From: Clostridia bacterium
GTDB lineage: Bacteria; Bacillota; Clostridia; Oscillospirales; CAG-272
Direction: 5' to 3'
Length of the DNA stretch: 30,655 nt
Assembly (NCBI GenBank): GCA_017452565.1
Contig: JAFTMF010000086.1
Coordinates: 1 to 30,655 of the forward strand
Below, one piece after another: positions 7,460-16,048 of the stretch. The notes beneath the pieces were generated by a model. It searched no databases and had not been told where the DNA came from. It was given only the letters and a program-made list of their open reading frames with translations. The position numbers and the translations under genes are program-made. Position 1 is the stretch's first letter, and each line of letters starts with the position of its first letter.

Positions 7460-8604
7460 TGAATGCACTGAAAAACATCCGTTGGCGCCATTATATCAAC
7501 TATATCGTCATCGGTATCTTCACTCTCGTTTTTGCTATCATCACTCTCACCGGCGGCAGACTGGACAGCTCTCTCCTGTTTATGCTGGAGAAGGTTGCTA
7601 TCAGCATCGTGCTGGCGGTATCCCTGAGCATCGTAGTCGGCTTCCTGGGAGAGCTTTCCCTGGGTCACGCCGGATTTATGTGTGTGGGTGCCTACATCGG
7701 CGGTAAAGTGGCGGCAGTTCTGGAGCCTTCTCTGGGCAACACCGCACTGAACGTTCTGGTTTGCTTGGTCATCGGCGGCGTGGTTGCGGCTCTTTGCGGT
7801 GTGATCATCGGTATCCCCGCGCTTCGTCTGCGCGGCGACTATCTGGCAATCGTAACCCTCGCCTTCGGTGAAATCGTCCGCTCCCTGTTCCAAAACTCCT
7901 CCGACGAATCCTTCGGCGGTACCATTGGTTTGGAAACTCCCCGCTACACCAAGCAGTATCTTTTCATCATCGCATTCCTGATGGTGCTTCTGACTCTGTT
8001 GGTGGTGCAGAACTTTATTCGCAGTAAACACGGCAGAGCGGTAACCGCGATCCGTGACAACGAAATTGCAGCTCGCGCCTCCGGTATCAACGTGACCAAG
8101 TATAAGCTGCTGGCCTTCACCATCTCCGCTTTCTTTGCAGGCATTGCAGGCGTGCTGTACAGCTTCAGCAACTATCGCGTACAGAGTGCAAACTTCGGCT
8201 ACAACTACTCCATCGAGATTTTGGTTATGGTTGTGCTGGGCGGTATGGGTAACATCAACGGCGCTATTATTTCCGCAGCCCTCATCACCTATCTGGACTC
8301 CAAGCTGGCAACGGTGCTCACCGGCGACCTTGCGGTATTGCAGAATCTGATCTATGCGCTGATTCTTATCGTGATCGTTATCTACAACAACGCACCCGGT
8401 CTGAAGAACTTCCGTGACCGCTACAACCTCACCGTTTTGCTGAAGAAGATCTTCAAGCACAAGGAAGATCCCGCCCGCAGAACCGACGACGCAGCTAAGT
8501 GGGACGTTGTGCCTACCAAGATCGAGATGAACGAAATTCTCTCCATCGACGTAAAGCCCCAGGATCTTAGCAGCGATAAACCTACCAAAGGAGGAGATAA
8601 GTAA
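7459..8604 (+). CDS. livM: branched-chain amino-acid ABC transporter permease LivM
   Basis: A 381-aa permease, the second pore subunit. Family motifs: LSLGHAGFMCVGAY (near 70), ALRLRGDYLAIVTLAFGEIVR (near 120), GRAVTAIRDNEIAARASGIN (ATPase-contact loop near 195) and VVLGGMGNINGAI (near 260). It is longer than many LivM proteins through a charged hydrophilic C-terminal tail of about 50 residues after the last helix, probably cytoplasmic and of unknown role. GGAGGG precedes the ATG, and the TAATG junctions on both sides (one-base overlaps) indicate coupled translation. Confidence 0.92.
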   Translation: MNALKNIRWRHYINYIVIGIFTLVFAIITLTGGRLDSSLLFMLEKVAISIVLAVSLSIVVGFLGELSLGHAGFMCVGAYIGGKVAAVLEPSLGNTALNVLVCLVIGGVVAALCGVIIGIPALRLRGDYLAIVTLAFGEIVRSLFQNSSDESFGGTIGLETPRYTKQYLFIIAFLMVLLTLLVVQNFIRSKHGRAVTAIRDNEIAARASGINVTKYKLLAFTISAFFAGIAGVLYSFSNYRVQSANFGYNYSIEILVMVVLGGMGNINGAIISAALITYLDSKLATVLTGDLAVLQNLIYALILIVIVIYNNAPGLKNFRDRYNLTVLLKKIFKHKEDPARRTDDAAKWDVVPTKIEMNEILSIDVKPQDLSSDKPTKGGDK

Positions 8605-9374
8605 TGGCAGATTACATTCTGGAAACGAAAAATCTGGGCATCTCCTTCGGCGGTCTGAAAGCGGCGCAGGATGTGAACATCCGCATCAAGAAGAATCAGA
8701 TCTACGGTCTCATCGGTCCCAACGGCGCCGGTAAGACCACCATCTTCAACATGCTCACCGGCGTGTATAAGCCCACCACCGGCACCTTCTATCTGGATGG
8801 GGAAGAGCTGTGCGGTCTGGCGCAGGATAAGATCAATCACAAGGGCATCGCCCGTACCTTCCAGAACATCCGTCTGTTCAACAATATGACGGTGGTTCGT
8901 AACGTAATGGTAGCCCTTCACAATCAGCCCGAGTACAAGTGCTCGGTATGGGAAAGCTTCTTCCGTCTGCCCCGTCACTTTAAGGTGGAAAAGGAAATGC
9001 GTGCCAAGGCAAAGGAGCTGCTCCGCATTTTCGATCTGGAAGAGGAGCGCAACAATCTTGCCTGCAACCTGCCCTACGGTAAGCAGAGAAAACTGGAGAT
9101 TGCCCGTGCACTGGCAACCAATCCCAAGCTCCTGCTCCTCGACGAGCCTGCTGCAGGTATGAACCCTCACGAAACCGAGGATTTGGAGAAAACCATCCGC
9201 TCCATTCGAGATCAGTTTGATATGACCATCCTGCTCATCGAGCACGATATGAAGTTCGTTGCAGGTCTGTGTGACGAGGTCACCGTCCTCAACTTCGGCA
9301 CGGTGCTGGCTGAGGGCGAAACCCGCAAAGCGCTGAAGGATCCCGAAGTCATCCGCGCGTATATTGGAGGTTAA
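8604..9374 (+). CDS. livG: branched-chain amino-acid ABC transporter ATP-binding protein LivG
   Basis: A 256-aa cytoplasmic ATPase. Walker A is GPNGAGKT (38-45), the Q-loop is in FQNIRLF (86-92), the signature is LPYGKQ (156-161, the degenerate form normal in LivG), Walker B is LLLLDEP (176-182), and the switch His is His214 in LIEHDM. The sequence ARTFQNIRLFNNMTVVRNVM is characteristic of LivG rather than LivF. It pairs with LivF as a heterodimer under LivH/LivM. Confidence 0.94.
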   Translation: MADYILETKNLGISFGGLKAAQDVNIRIKKNQIYGLIGPNGAGKTTIFNMLTGVYKPTTGTFYLDGEELCGLAQDKINHKGIARTFQNIRLFNNMTVVRNVMVALHNQPEYKCSVWESFFRLPRHFKVEKEMRAKAKELLRIFDLEEERNNLACNLPYGKQRKLEIARALATNPKLLLLDEPAAGMNPHETEDLEKTIRSIRDQFDMTILLIEHDMKFVAGLCDEVTVLNFGTVLAEGETRKALKDPEVIRAYIGG

Positions 9375-9379
9375 CGAAG

Positions 9380-10090
9380 ATGGCATTATTGGAAGTAAAA
9401 AACCTCGAAGTATATTACGGTGTGATCCGTGCGCTGAAGGGCATCAGCTTTGAAGTGAACGAAGGCGAGATCGTCACCCTCATCGGTGCCAACGGTGCCG
9501 GCAAGACCACTACTATGCAGAGCGTAGTCGGTCTGATCCCCAAGCGGAGCGGCATCGTGACCTTCGACGGTAAGGACATCACTCACACCCCCTGCCACAA
9601 GATCGTGCATTTAGGTATGACGCAGGTGCCCGAAGGCCGTAGAATTTTCCAAGAGCTGACGGTTTACGAAAACCTGCTGATGGGTGCGTATTCCATCAAG
9701 GATAGCTCCGGATTCAAGAACGATCTGGAGGCGGTGTACACCCGTTTCCCCCGATTGGCGGAGCGTAAGAATCAGATCGCGGGCACTCTCTCCGGCGGCG
9801 AACAGCAGATGTTGGCAATGGGACACGCCATTATGAGCCATCCCAAGCTGCTGATGCTGGACGAACCCTCTATGGGTCTGTCGCCCCTTCTCGTTGATCA
9901 GGTATTTGAGATCATCAAGGACATCAACAAGGACGGCACCACCATTCTGCTGGTAGAGCAGAATGCGGGCAAGTCCCTCGCCATCTCCGACAGAGCCTAC
10001 GTGCTGGAAAACGGCAACATCGTGCTCAGCGGCACCGGCGCAGAGCTGTCCGCCAGCGAGATGGTGAGAGAAGCCTACCTCGGCGGCTGA
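9380..10090 (+). CDS. livF: branched-chain amino-acid ABC transporter ATP-binding protein LivF
   Basis: A 236-aa cytoplasmic ATPase, typical length. Walker A is GANGAGKT (36-43), followed by VPEGRRIFQELTVYENLLMGAY (family-specific), signature LSGGEQQMLAMG, Walker B LLMLDEPSMGLSP, and switch region VEQNA, where Gln-Asn replaces the usual His-Asp as in other LivF proteins. It starts 5 nt after the livG stop with GGAGG just upstream, and it is the last gene before a terminator. Confidence 0.94.
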   Translation: MALLEVKNLEVYYGVIRALKGISFEVNEGEIVTLIGANGAGKTTTMQSVVGLIPKRSGIVTFDGKDITHTPCHKIVHLGMTQVPEGRRIFQELTVYENLLMGAYSIKDSSGFKNDLEAVYTRFPRLAERKNQIAGTLSGGEQQMLAMGHAIMSHPKLLMLDEPSMGLSPLLVDQVFEIIKDINKDGTTILLVEQNAGKSLAISDRAYVLENGNIVLSGTGAELSASEMVREAYLGG

Positions 10091-10108
10091 GATACACGGA
10101 TATTTGAA

Positions 10109-10138
10109 AATCCTCGGACAACAGTCCGAGGATTTTTT
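10109..10138 (+). terminator. intrinsic terminator of the liv operon
   Basis: AATCCTCGGAC (10109-10119) pairs exactly with GTCCGAGGATT (10124-10134) around a 4-nt loop and is followed by a T run. Confidence 0.92.
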
Positions 10139-10180
10139 CGGAAAGTGCGCTATTATTTCATCTTTTTTATGGGAAAAGTA

Positions 10181-10209
10181 TTGAAAATCAGACTCAAGTG
10201 TGATATAAT
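10181..10209 (+). promoter_or_regulatory. sigma-A promoter of pheST
   Basis: TTGAAA (10181-10186), 17-nt spacer, TATAAT (10204-10209). The leader to pheS is only about 47 nt, too short for a T-box. Confidence 0.85.
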
Positions 10210-10262
10210 ACAATTTATGATGAAATTCTATCCCAATGACTTGTGAAGAATGAGGTTTTGAT

Positions 10263-11300
10263 ATGAAAGAAAAATTAGATGCGCTGCTTCGCGACGGAGC
10301 GGCGAAAATACAAGCAGCTAAGAATGAAACCGAGCTGCAGGAGATCAAGGGCGCACTGCTGGGCAAGCAGGGTGCCGTTACCGAACTGCTGAAGGAAATC
10401 CCCAAGCTGGATGTCTCTCTGCGTCCCGAGATGGGCAAGGCAGTAAACAACGTGAAGAATCTGCTGGCTGAACAGATCGCAGGCAGAAGAGAAGAGCTGA
10501 AGCTGAAGGCTTCCGAGATCGCTCCCGATTTCGACTGCACTCTTCCCGGTATCGCTCCCAAAATGGGCGGTCTGCATCCCATCACTCAGATGTGCTACGA
10601 CCTGAACGACGCCTTCCGCTCTATGGGCTTCGAGGTGTTCCAGGGCCCCGAGATCACCAGCGAATATTACGCCTTCGATAATCTGAACTTCCCCCCCAAC
10701 CATCCTGCCCGTGAGAGTATGGATACTTACTGGCTGGAGGGTCACGATAGCGGAGAGGCAAACGAAAAGCTCTGCCTGCGCCCCCACCTCACCGGCGGCA
10801 GCGTGCGCTATATGCAGACTCACAAACCTCCCTACCGCTTCGTTTATCCCGGCAGAGTATACAGAAACGAAACTACCGACGCCCGTCACGAGCGTGCCTT
10901 CTTCCAGTATGAGGCATTGATCGTGGACAAGGATCTCACCTATACCTCCGGTAAGGTTATGATCAAGAGCATTCTGTCCAAGGTATTCGGCGTAGACGTT
11001 CCCGTGAGAATGCGTGCGGGATTCTTCCCCTTCGTAGAGCCCGGCTTCGAGATTGATATGGGCTGTCTGGTTTGCGGCGGCAAGGGCTGCAGCGTTTGTA
11101 AGCACGTAGGCTGGATCGAGATTATGCCCGGCGGTACTCCCCATCCCAACGTACTCCGTGCGGCAGGCGTAGACCCCGACGAATACACCGGCTTCTATGT
11201 GAACATCGGTCTGGACAGACTGGTTATGATGCGCTACGGTGTAGACGACGTGCGTCTCTTCCACGGCACTGACCTGCGCTTCCTGGGTCAGTTCCACTAA
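10263..11300 (+). CDS. pheS: phenylalanine--tRNA ligase, alpha subunit
   Basis: A 345-aa catalytic subunit of the cytoplasmic (alpha-beta)2 enzyme that charges tRNA-Phe. After an N-terminal coiled coil (about 1-85), class II motif 2 appears in GRVYRNETTDARHERAFFQYEAL and motif 3 in GLDRLVMMRYGVDD near the end. A four-Cys knuckle CLVCGGKGCSVC precedes GWIEI, as in a subset of bacterial PheS. The block that in E. coli reads LGCGMVHP and GFAFGMG reads MPGGTPHP and GFYVNIG here, so several pocket-lining positions differ, including the one equivalent by my alignment to E. coli Ala294. ATGAGG lies before the ATG. pheT follows after 24 nt. Confidence 0.95.
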   Translation: MKEKLDALLRDGAAKIQAAKNETELQEIKGALLGKQGAVTELLKEIPKLDVSLRPEMGKAVNNVKNLLAEQIAGRREELKLKASEIAPDFDCTLPGIAPKMGGLHPITQMCYDLNDAFRSMGFEVFQGPEITSEYYAFDNLNFPPNHPARESMDTYWLEGHDSGEANEKLCLRPHLTGGSVRYMQTHKPPYRFVYPGRVYRNETTDARHERAFFQYEALIVDKDLTYTSGKVMIKSILSKVFGVDVPVRMRAGFFPFVEPGFEIDMGCLVCGGKGCSVCKHVGWIEIMPGGTPHPNVLRAAGVDPDEYTGFYVNIGLDRLVMMRYGVDDVRLFHGTDLRFLGQFH

Positions 11301-11324
11301 GATCTGTTAAGGAGGAAAACGAAA

Positions 11325-13763
11325 ATGAAATTATCTCTGAATTGGATCAAAGATTACGTAAAATTGCCCGAAGATATGGATCTGAGCCGTCTGGCATACG
11401 ATCTCACTATGTCTACCGTTGAGGTAGAGGGTGTACACGATCTGGGCAAGGATTTTGATAAAATGATCGTGGGTGTGATCGAAGAGGTTGTGCCCCATCC
11501 CAACGCAGACGCACTGCGCATCTGCAGAGTAGATATCGGCGGCGGCGAGATCAAGGAAATCGTTTGCGGCGGTACCAATCTGGAAAATGGTATGAAGGTA
11601 CTGGTTGCCTGCCCCGGCGCAATGGTTCGCTGGCACGGCGAGGGCGATCTGGTAGAGATCAAGAACGCCAAGCTCCGCGGTGTTGCAAGCTTCGGTATGA
11701 TCTGTGCATCCGTGGAAGTAGGTTTGGCTGATCTGTTCCCCGTATCCGATACCCACGAGATTATGGATCTCTCCTATCTGGACGTTCCTGCAGGCACTCC
11801 CGTTGCCAAGGCGCTGGATTTGGACGATATGATCCTGGAAATTGACAACAAGTCTATGACCAACCGCCCCGACCTGTGGGGTCACTACGGCATCGCAAGA
11901 GAGCTGGCAGCCCTCTACGATCTGCCTCTGGTTGAGTTTACTCCCTATACTCCCGACACTGAGGTTCCCTATGACGTGCGCATTGCAAACGGCGATAAGT
12001 GCCCCCGTTACATCGGCGCAAAGATCGAGGGACTCTCTGTAAAGCCCGCTCCCTACAAGATGCAGAGCCGTATTTGGCGCGTGGGTATGCGTCCCATCAA
12101 CGCACTGGTGGACGTGACCAACTACGTGATGCTGGCACTGGGTCAGCCTACGCACGTGTTTGACTCCAACCACATCATCGACCATATCGAGGTTCGTCCC
12201 GCAAACGAGGGCGAAAAGCTGACTCTGCTCAACGGCAAAGAACTGGAGCTGGTTGCAGACGATCTGGTAATCGCAGACGCCGAGGGTGCAGTTGCACTGG
12301 CAGGCGTTATGGGCGGCGCCAAGGATTCGGTTCTTCCCGAAACCGAGAGCGTAATCCTGGAGGTTGCTAACTTCGACTCCAAGAGCGTGCGCAGAACCGC
12401 ACTCCGCTACGATAACCGTACCGAAGCATCCTCCCGTTTCGAGAAGGCAGTAGATCCCGAGCGTTGCGACCTTGCCGTTTCCATGGCAATGGAGCTGTTT
12501 GGCGAGCTGTATCCCGAGATGAAGGTGACCGCCTACAACGATCAGTACGTGAACAAGCTGGTAAAGAAGGAAATCGACGTGGATTTCGACTGGCTGGACA
12601 GACGTTTGGGTATGCGTATCCCTCAGGAGATCGTTGCCCGCAAGCTGGGGGCAATGGGCTATGAGGTGACCTTCACCGAAACCGGTATGCACATCGTGGT
12701 TCCCACTTGGCGTTCCACCGGTGACGTGTCCATCAAGGCGGATATTATGGAAGAAGTTGCCCGTATGTACGGCTACGAAAACTTCCAGCCCACTCCCATC
12801 ACCACTACCTTCGATGCAGCCATCAATCAGCTGGATATGGATCTGGTGCGTAAGGTGAAGGAATATCTGGCGTTCCGTTGCGATATGCAGGAGATCTTCA
12901 CCTATCCTTGGATGACCGACAACTTCGTGAATGCCATCCTTCCCACCACCGAGGGCGTACTGGCACTCTCTACTCCTCCTTCTCCCACCGAGAAGTACGT
13001 TCGCTCCACTCTGCTGCCCAATATCTGCAAGGCAATCGTAAAGAACGAGCGTAATTTCGATGAATTCTCCATCTTCGAAGAAGCACAGATCTTCGCTGAC
13101 CGCGATTACACCTCTCCTTACGATGAGGTTGAGAAGCTCCCCTATCAGGCAAAGCATCTGGGCTGTGCATTCGTGGGCAAGGCAGAGCGCATCTCCGAGC
13201 TCTTCCGCACCGCTAAGGGCGTGATCGAGTCTATGCCTCGCTTCACCCATATGGAAGGATTCACCTTCAAGAAGGAAGAGAAGCCCTACTGGGCAGACGA
13301 TACCGTATGGATGAACGTTTATCTGAACGATACCAAGATCGGTGACATCGCGCTCCTGTCCAGAAAAGCGGCAATGACTTGCGGTATTAAAGTGCTGTCT
13401 GCCGTACTGGTGGAACTGAATATGGATGCCTTCAAGCCTCTGAAGTCCAGAACCAACAAGTACACTCGCCTGCCTGAGTTCCCCATGAACGACTACGACC
13501 TGTCCTTCCTGGTTGACTCTATGGTGAAGTGGGATGATATCCTAGCTGCCATCAACACTAAGAAGCCCGCACTTCTGCAGAACGTGCTCTTCGTGGACGA
13601 ATACAAGGGCAAGCAGGTACCCGAAGGCAAGAAGTCTATGACCATCCGACTGGTGATCGGCTCGGGCGAAAAGACCCTCACCTCTGCCGAGATCGAGCAG
13701 GTAGCTAACAACATCATCAAGAAGCTGACCAAGACCCTGTCTGCGGACATCCGTTCCGTATAA
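11325..13763 (+). CDS. pheT: phenylalanine--tRNA ligase, beta subunit
   Basis: An 812-aa subunit, normal for bacteria. Domains in order: N-terminal MKLSLNWIKDYV; EMAP/OB tRNA-binding fold (about 40-155, VIEEVVPHPNADALRICRVD); B3/B4 editing-type domain (about 210-370, RPINALVDVTNYVM and MGG); B5 domain (about 405-475, DWLDRRLGMRIP); class II-like pseudo-catalytic core; and a C-terminal anticodon-binding FDX-ACB domain (about 720-812, RLPEFPMNDYDLSF). A strong AAGGAGG precedes the ATG. It is co-transcribed with pheS. Confidence 0.96.
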   Translation: MKLSLNWIKDYVKLPEDMDLSRLAYDLTMSTVEVEGVHDLGKDFDKMIVGVIEEVVPHPNADALRICRVDIGGGEIKEIVCGGTNLENGMKVLVACPGAMVRWHGEGDLVEIKNAKLRGVASFGMICASVEVGLADLFPVSDTHEIMDLSYLDVPAGTPVAKALDLDDMILEIDNKSMTNRPDLWGHYGIARELAALYDLPLVEFTPYTPDTEVPYDVRIANGDKCPRYIGAKIEGLSVKPAPYKMQSRIWRVGMRPINALVDVTNYVMLALGQPTHVFDSNHIIDHIEVRPANEGEKLTLLNGKELELVADDLVIADAEGAVALAGVMGGAKDSVLPETESVILEVANFDSKSVRRTALRYDNRTEASSRFEKAVDPERCDLAVSMAMELFGELYPEMKVTAYNDQYVNKLVKKEIDVDFDWLDRRLGMRIPQEIVARKLGAMGYEVTFTETGMHIVVPTWRSTGDVSIKADIMEEVARMYGYENFQPTPITTTFDAAINQLDMDLVRKVKEYLAFRCDMQEIFTYPWMTDNFVNAILPTTEGVLALSTPPSPTEKYVRSTLLPNICKAIVKNERNFDEFSIFEEAQIFADRDYTSPYDEVEKLPYQAKHLGCAFVGKAERISELFRTAKGVIESMPRFTHMEGFTFKKEEKPYWADDTVWMNVYLNDTKIGDIALLSRKAAMTCGIKVLSAVLVELNMDAFKPLKSRTNKYTRLPEFPMNDYDLSFLVDSMVKWDDILAAINTKKPALLQNVLFVDEYKGKQVPEGKKSMTIRLVIGSGEKTLTSAEIEQVANNIIKKLTKTLSADIRSV

Positions 13764-13777
13764 TTGAATCCAAATGC

Positions 13778-13809
13778 AAGCACTACTTCTTCGGAAGTAG
13801 TGCTTTTTT
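13778..13809 (+). terminator. intrinsic terminator of pheST
   Basis: AAGCACTACTTC (13778-13789) pairs exactly with GAAGTAGTGCTT (13794-13805) around a TTCG loop closed by C-G, the very stable cUUCGg tetraloop; a T run follows. Confidence 0.94.
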
Positions 13810-13829
13810 GTAAAAACAATATGGAATAC

Positions 13830-13858
13830 TTGACAAATCGGGGTTGAAAGAATATAAT
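13830..13858 (+). promoter_or_regulatory. sigma-A promoter of the zinc-ribbon/TM2 gene
   Basis: TTGACA (13830-13835), 17-nt spacer, TATAAT (13853-13858): full consensus hexamers at ideal spacing. Confidence 0.9.
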
Positions 13859-13891
13859 GAAGATAATCTATAGGATTAAAGGAGTGTCATT

Positions 13892-14281
13892 ATGAATTGC
13901 AGAAATTGTGGAGCGGAATTGAACGCCAATCAGGCAGTATGTCTGAAGTGCGGAGTCAAGGTAGGGGATGGCAATCAGTTTTGCCCGAACTGCGGCAGTG
14001 CTGTTGCAGAAAATGCGGGAGTTTGCTTGAACTGCGGAGTTGCGCTGAAGCAAGAGGAGGCTCCCAAGCCCCTGAACGGTCAGGATAAGCTGGTGATGAT
14101 CCTGCTGGCCCTTCTGCTGAGTGGATTTGGAATCCACAACTTCCTGATGGGCGAGGTCAAAAAAGGGGTGTTCCGAATCGTGATGTCCTTCGTATGCTCG
14201 ATTGGCAATATCCTCTCGATTGTGGATGCCATCAAAATCGCAACCGATACCTACGTAGTAGACCCCGACAAGCTGGTTTGA
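13892..14281 (+). CDS. double zinc-ribbon TM2-domain membrane protein
   Basis: A 129-aa protein. The N-terminal 50 residues hold eight cysteines in four CxxC pairs (3/6, 17/20, 31/34, 45/48), spaced exactly 14 residues apart, which would form two zinc ribbons. The second half is a TM2 domain: two hydrophobic helices (about 66-82 and 92-115) linked by GIHNFLMGEVKKGVFR, ending in VDAIKI. TM2 proteins are widespread, and their bacterial function is not established. GGAG precedes the ATG. It is monocistronic with its own consensus promoter and terminator, suggesting steady expression. Confidence 0.85.
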   Translation: MNCRNCGAELNANQAVCLKCGVKVGDGNQFCPNCGSAVAENAGVCLNCGVALKQEEAPKPLNGQDKLVMILLALLLSGFGIHNFLMGEVKKGVFRIVMSFVCSIGNILSIVDAIKIATDTYVVDPDKLV

Positions 14282-14292
14282 TCCGCTTACAT

Positions 14293-14330
14293 AAAAACAG
14301 CGTCTTCCCGGAAGGGAAGGCGCTGTTTTT
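14293..14330 (+). terminator. intrinsic terminator after the TM2 gene
   Basis: ACAGCGTCTTCCC (14297-14309) pairs with GGGAAGGCGCTGT (14314-14326) with one T-G wobble and a GGAA loop, flanked by A and T runs. Confidence 0.92.
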
Positions 14331-14346
14331 CATCGGATGGCATTGC

Positions 14347-14375
14347 TTGACAAGCAGGGGTGACTATGCTATACT
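14347..14375 (+). promoter_or_regulatory. sigma-A promoter of the GH78-like gene
   Basis: TTGACA (14347-14352), 17-nt spacer, TATACT (14370-14375); start near 14382, about 46 nt before the ATG. Confidence 0.88.
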
Positions 14376-14427
14376 GATTGGAGAGAACACTGTACAGCTG
14401 CATTTTCAACAACCTGTGGAGGCGCCG

Positions 14428-15885
14428 ATGAACGAATATTATCTGCAAAAGGCCGTGGCAGAATTGCCCCGTTTGATCGAAACTACCGTCACTCCTGCCG
14501 TGGAGTCTAAAACCCTCTTTCGGGGGGATCGGATTATCATTGATCTTGGCGATCACTACGTAGGATATTTTTCCTTCCGTATGAATTGGGTAGATCTTTA
14601 CGTGGATGCACCCGTGCGCCTCTACGTGAAGTTTTGCGAGACCAAGCGGGAGCTGGAGGACGATTTCGCCGCCTATCAAGGCAGACTTTGCGCCTCGTGG
14701 CTGCAGGAGGAAGTGATCAACGTTGACTTCCCCGGAGAGTATCGTATGCCTCGCAGATATGCGGCACGCTATATCGAGATCACGGTGAAGAGCACGCCCA
14801 AACGCTTCGTCCTGTCCGATTTTGCCTTCCGCGCCGTGACTTCGGGGGACGTTTCTGCTGTGGCTTCTCCTGTCATTGCAAACGATCGCCTGCGGGAAAT
14901 CGACCGCGTGGCGGTGAACACCCTGAAAAACTGTATGCAAAGAGTGTTCGAGGACGGCCCCAAGCGGGATCGCCGTCTCTGGACGGGAGATCTGCGGTTG
15001 GAGGCGCTGGCGAATTACTACACCTTCCGAAATGATGGGCTGGTACGCCGCTGTCTCTATCTTTTTGCCGCCACCGAGCCGAATGACAAAGGATTTTTCC
15101 CCGGCTTTCTCTACGAAGATCCTGTGTTCGTGTCGGGATCGTGGTATCTGATGGACTACGCCCTTCTGCTTGTGGTGAGCTTGTGCGACTACTACCGCCA
15201 TACGGGGGATCGGGAGACTTTTCTTGATCTCTATCCTGCGGCAAAGTCCCAGATGGAAGCGGCGGCAAGGGCGGTAGATGGGGAAGGGATTCTCTCTATC
15301 CCCAACGGCTGCGATGCTTTTATTGATTGGTGCCCCGATCTCCGCAAGGGGATCGCCCTCCACGGCGTCTATCTGTATACGCTGGATCTGTTGGCAGGCG
15401 TTTTGCAGGAGCTGTCTCACGCCGATGCAGAGATGTGTTTCACTCGACTGGAATCGGCCAAAACTGCCGCTTTTGAACATCTACATAATAAGGAAGAAAA
15501 CCGTTTCGTCAGCCCTCGTGACGGCGATCAGTACAGCGTCCATTCCGCGGTCTGGATGATTCTCGGCGGCGTGGTGGACGGCAAGGAAGGTGTGCGAATT
15601 CTCCACGATGCGCTGAAATCGGCGGACAGCCTCAAGCCGGTGACACCTTATATGCACCACTACGTGATCGAAGCGATGTTCAAGCTGGGACTTGCCGAAG
15701 AAGCGATGGACTATCTGCGGGACTATTGGGGAGCGATGGTGGATCTGTCTGCCGACACCTTTTTTGAGGCGTTCATCCCCGGTCAGCCCGATTTCTCGCC
15801 TTATGGGGATCGGATGATCAACAGTATGTGCCACGCTTGGAGCTGTACGCCCTCCTACTTCATCCGCCGTTACGCTTGCAGGTGA
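14428..15885 (+). CDS. GH78-like (alpha-L-rhamnosidase superfamily) six-hairpin glycosidase
   Basis: A 485-aa protein without signal peptide, hence cytoplasmic. Residues 1-140 look like a beta-sandwich; 150-480 form an alpha/alpha six-hairpin barrel of the Bac_rhamnosid type. The key motif is EDGPKRDRRLWTGDLR (175-190), the counterpart of CPQRDERLGWTGD in classical rhamnosidases but with Arg where those have the acidic residue after RD. The second conserved Glu is E447 in ADTFFEAF, followed by PDFSPYGDRMINSMCHAWSCTP. Likely cleavage of a small rhamnoside or related glycoside imported whole; the substrate is uncertain. Start chosen: ATG at 14428 with GGAGG; the frame is open further upstream but crosses the promoter and the previous terminator. 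No clear terminator follows. Confidence 0.78.
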   Translation: MNEYYLQKAVAELPRLIETTVTPAVESKTLFRGDRIIIDLGDHYVGYFSFRMNWVDLYVDAPVRLYVKFCETKRELEDDFAAYQGRLCASWLQEEVINVDFPGEYRMPRRYAARYIEITVKSTPKRFVLSDFAFRAVTSGDVSAVASPVIANDRLREIDRVAVNTLKNCMQRVFEDGPKRDRRLWTGDLRLEALANYYTFRNDGLVRRCLYLFAATEPNDKGFFPGFLYEDPVFVSGSWYLMDYALLLVVSLCDYYRHTGDRETFLDLYPAAKSQMEAAARAVDGEGILSIPNGCDAFIDWCPDLRKGIALHGVYLYTLDLLAGVLQELSHADAEMCFTRLESAKTAAFEHLHNKEENRFVSPRDGDQYSVHSAVWMILGGVVDGKEGVRILHDALKSADSLKPVTPYMHHYVIEAMFKLGLAEEAMDYLRDYWGAMVDLSADTFFEAFIPGQPDFSPYGDRMINSMCHAWSCTPSYFIRRYACR

Positions 15886-15941
15886 AAGAGCAGGGAAGGG
15901 ATATCTTGCTGCCGTGAATTTGGGAAAAATGCAATTTTATA

Positions 15942-15970
15942 TTGACATTATCCGCAATTTATGCTATAAT
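15942..15970 (+). promoter_or_regulatory. sigma-A promoter of ileS
   Basis: TTGACA (15942-15947), 17-nt spacer, TATAAT (15965-15970): exact consensus. The leader is about 70 nt. Confidence 0.92.
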
Positions 15971-15972
15971 CA

Positions 15973-16014
15973 AATGAAATATGTTCATTTTCCGCCGAAT
16001 GAGCAATCATTCGG
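15973..16014 (+). promoter_or_regulatory. two stem-loops in the ileS leader with possible alternative pairing
   Basis: AATGAA (15973-15978) can pair with TTCATT (15984-15989), though its 5' arm lies at or before the predicted transcription start (about 15977). CCGAATGA (15995-16002) pairs exactly with TCATTCGG (16007-16014) around a GCAA loop. The second and third arms (TCATT with AATGA) are also complementary, giving an alternative fold. No T run follows, so transcription termination is unlikely. Confidence 0.5.
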
Positions 16015-16048
16015 TAAGTTCGATAAATCAACCCGGAGGATATAATTT

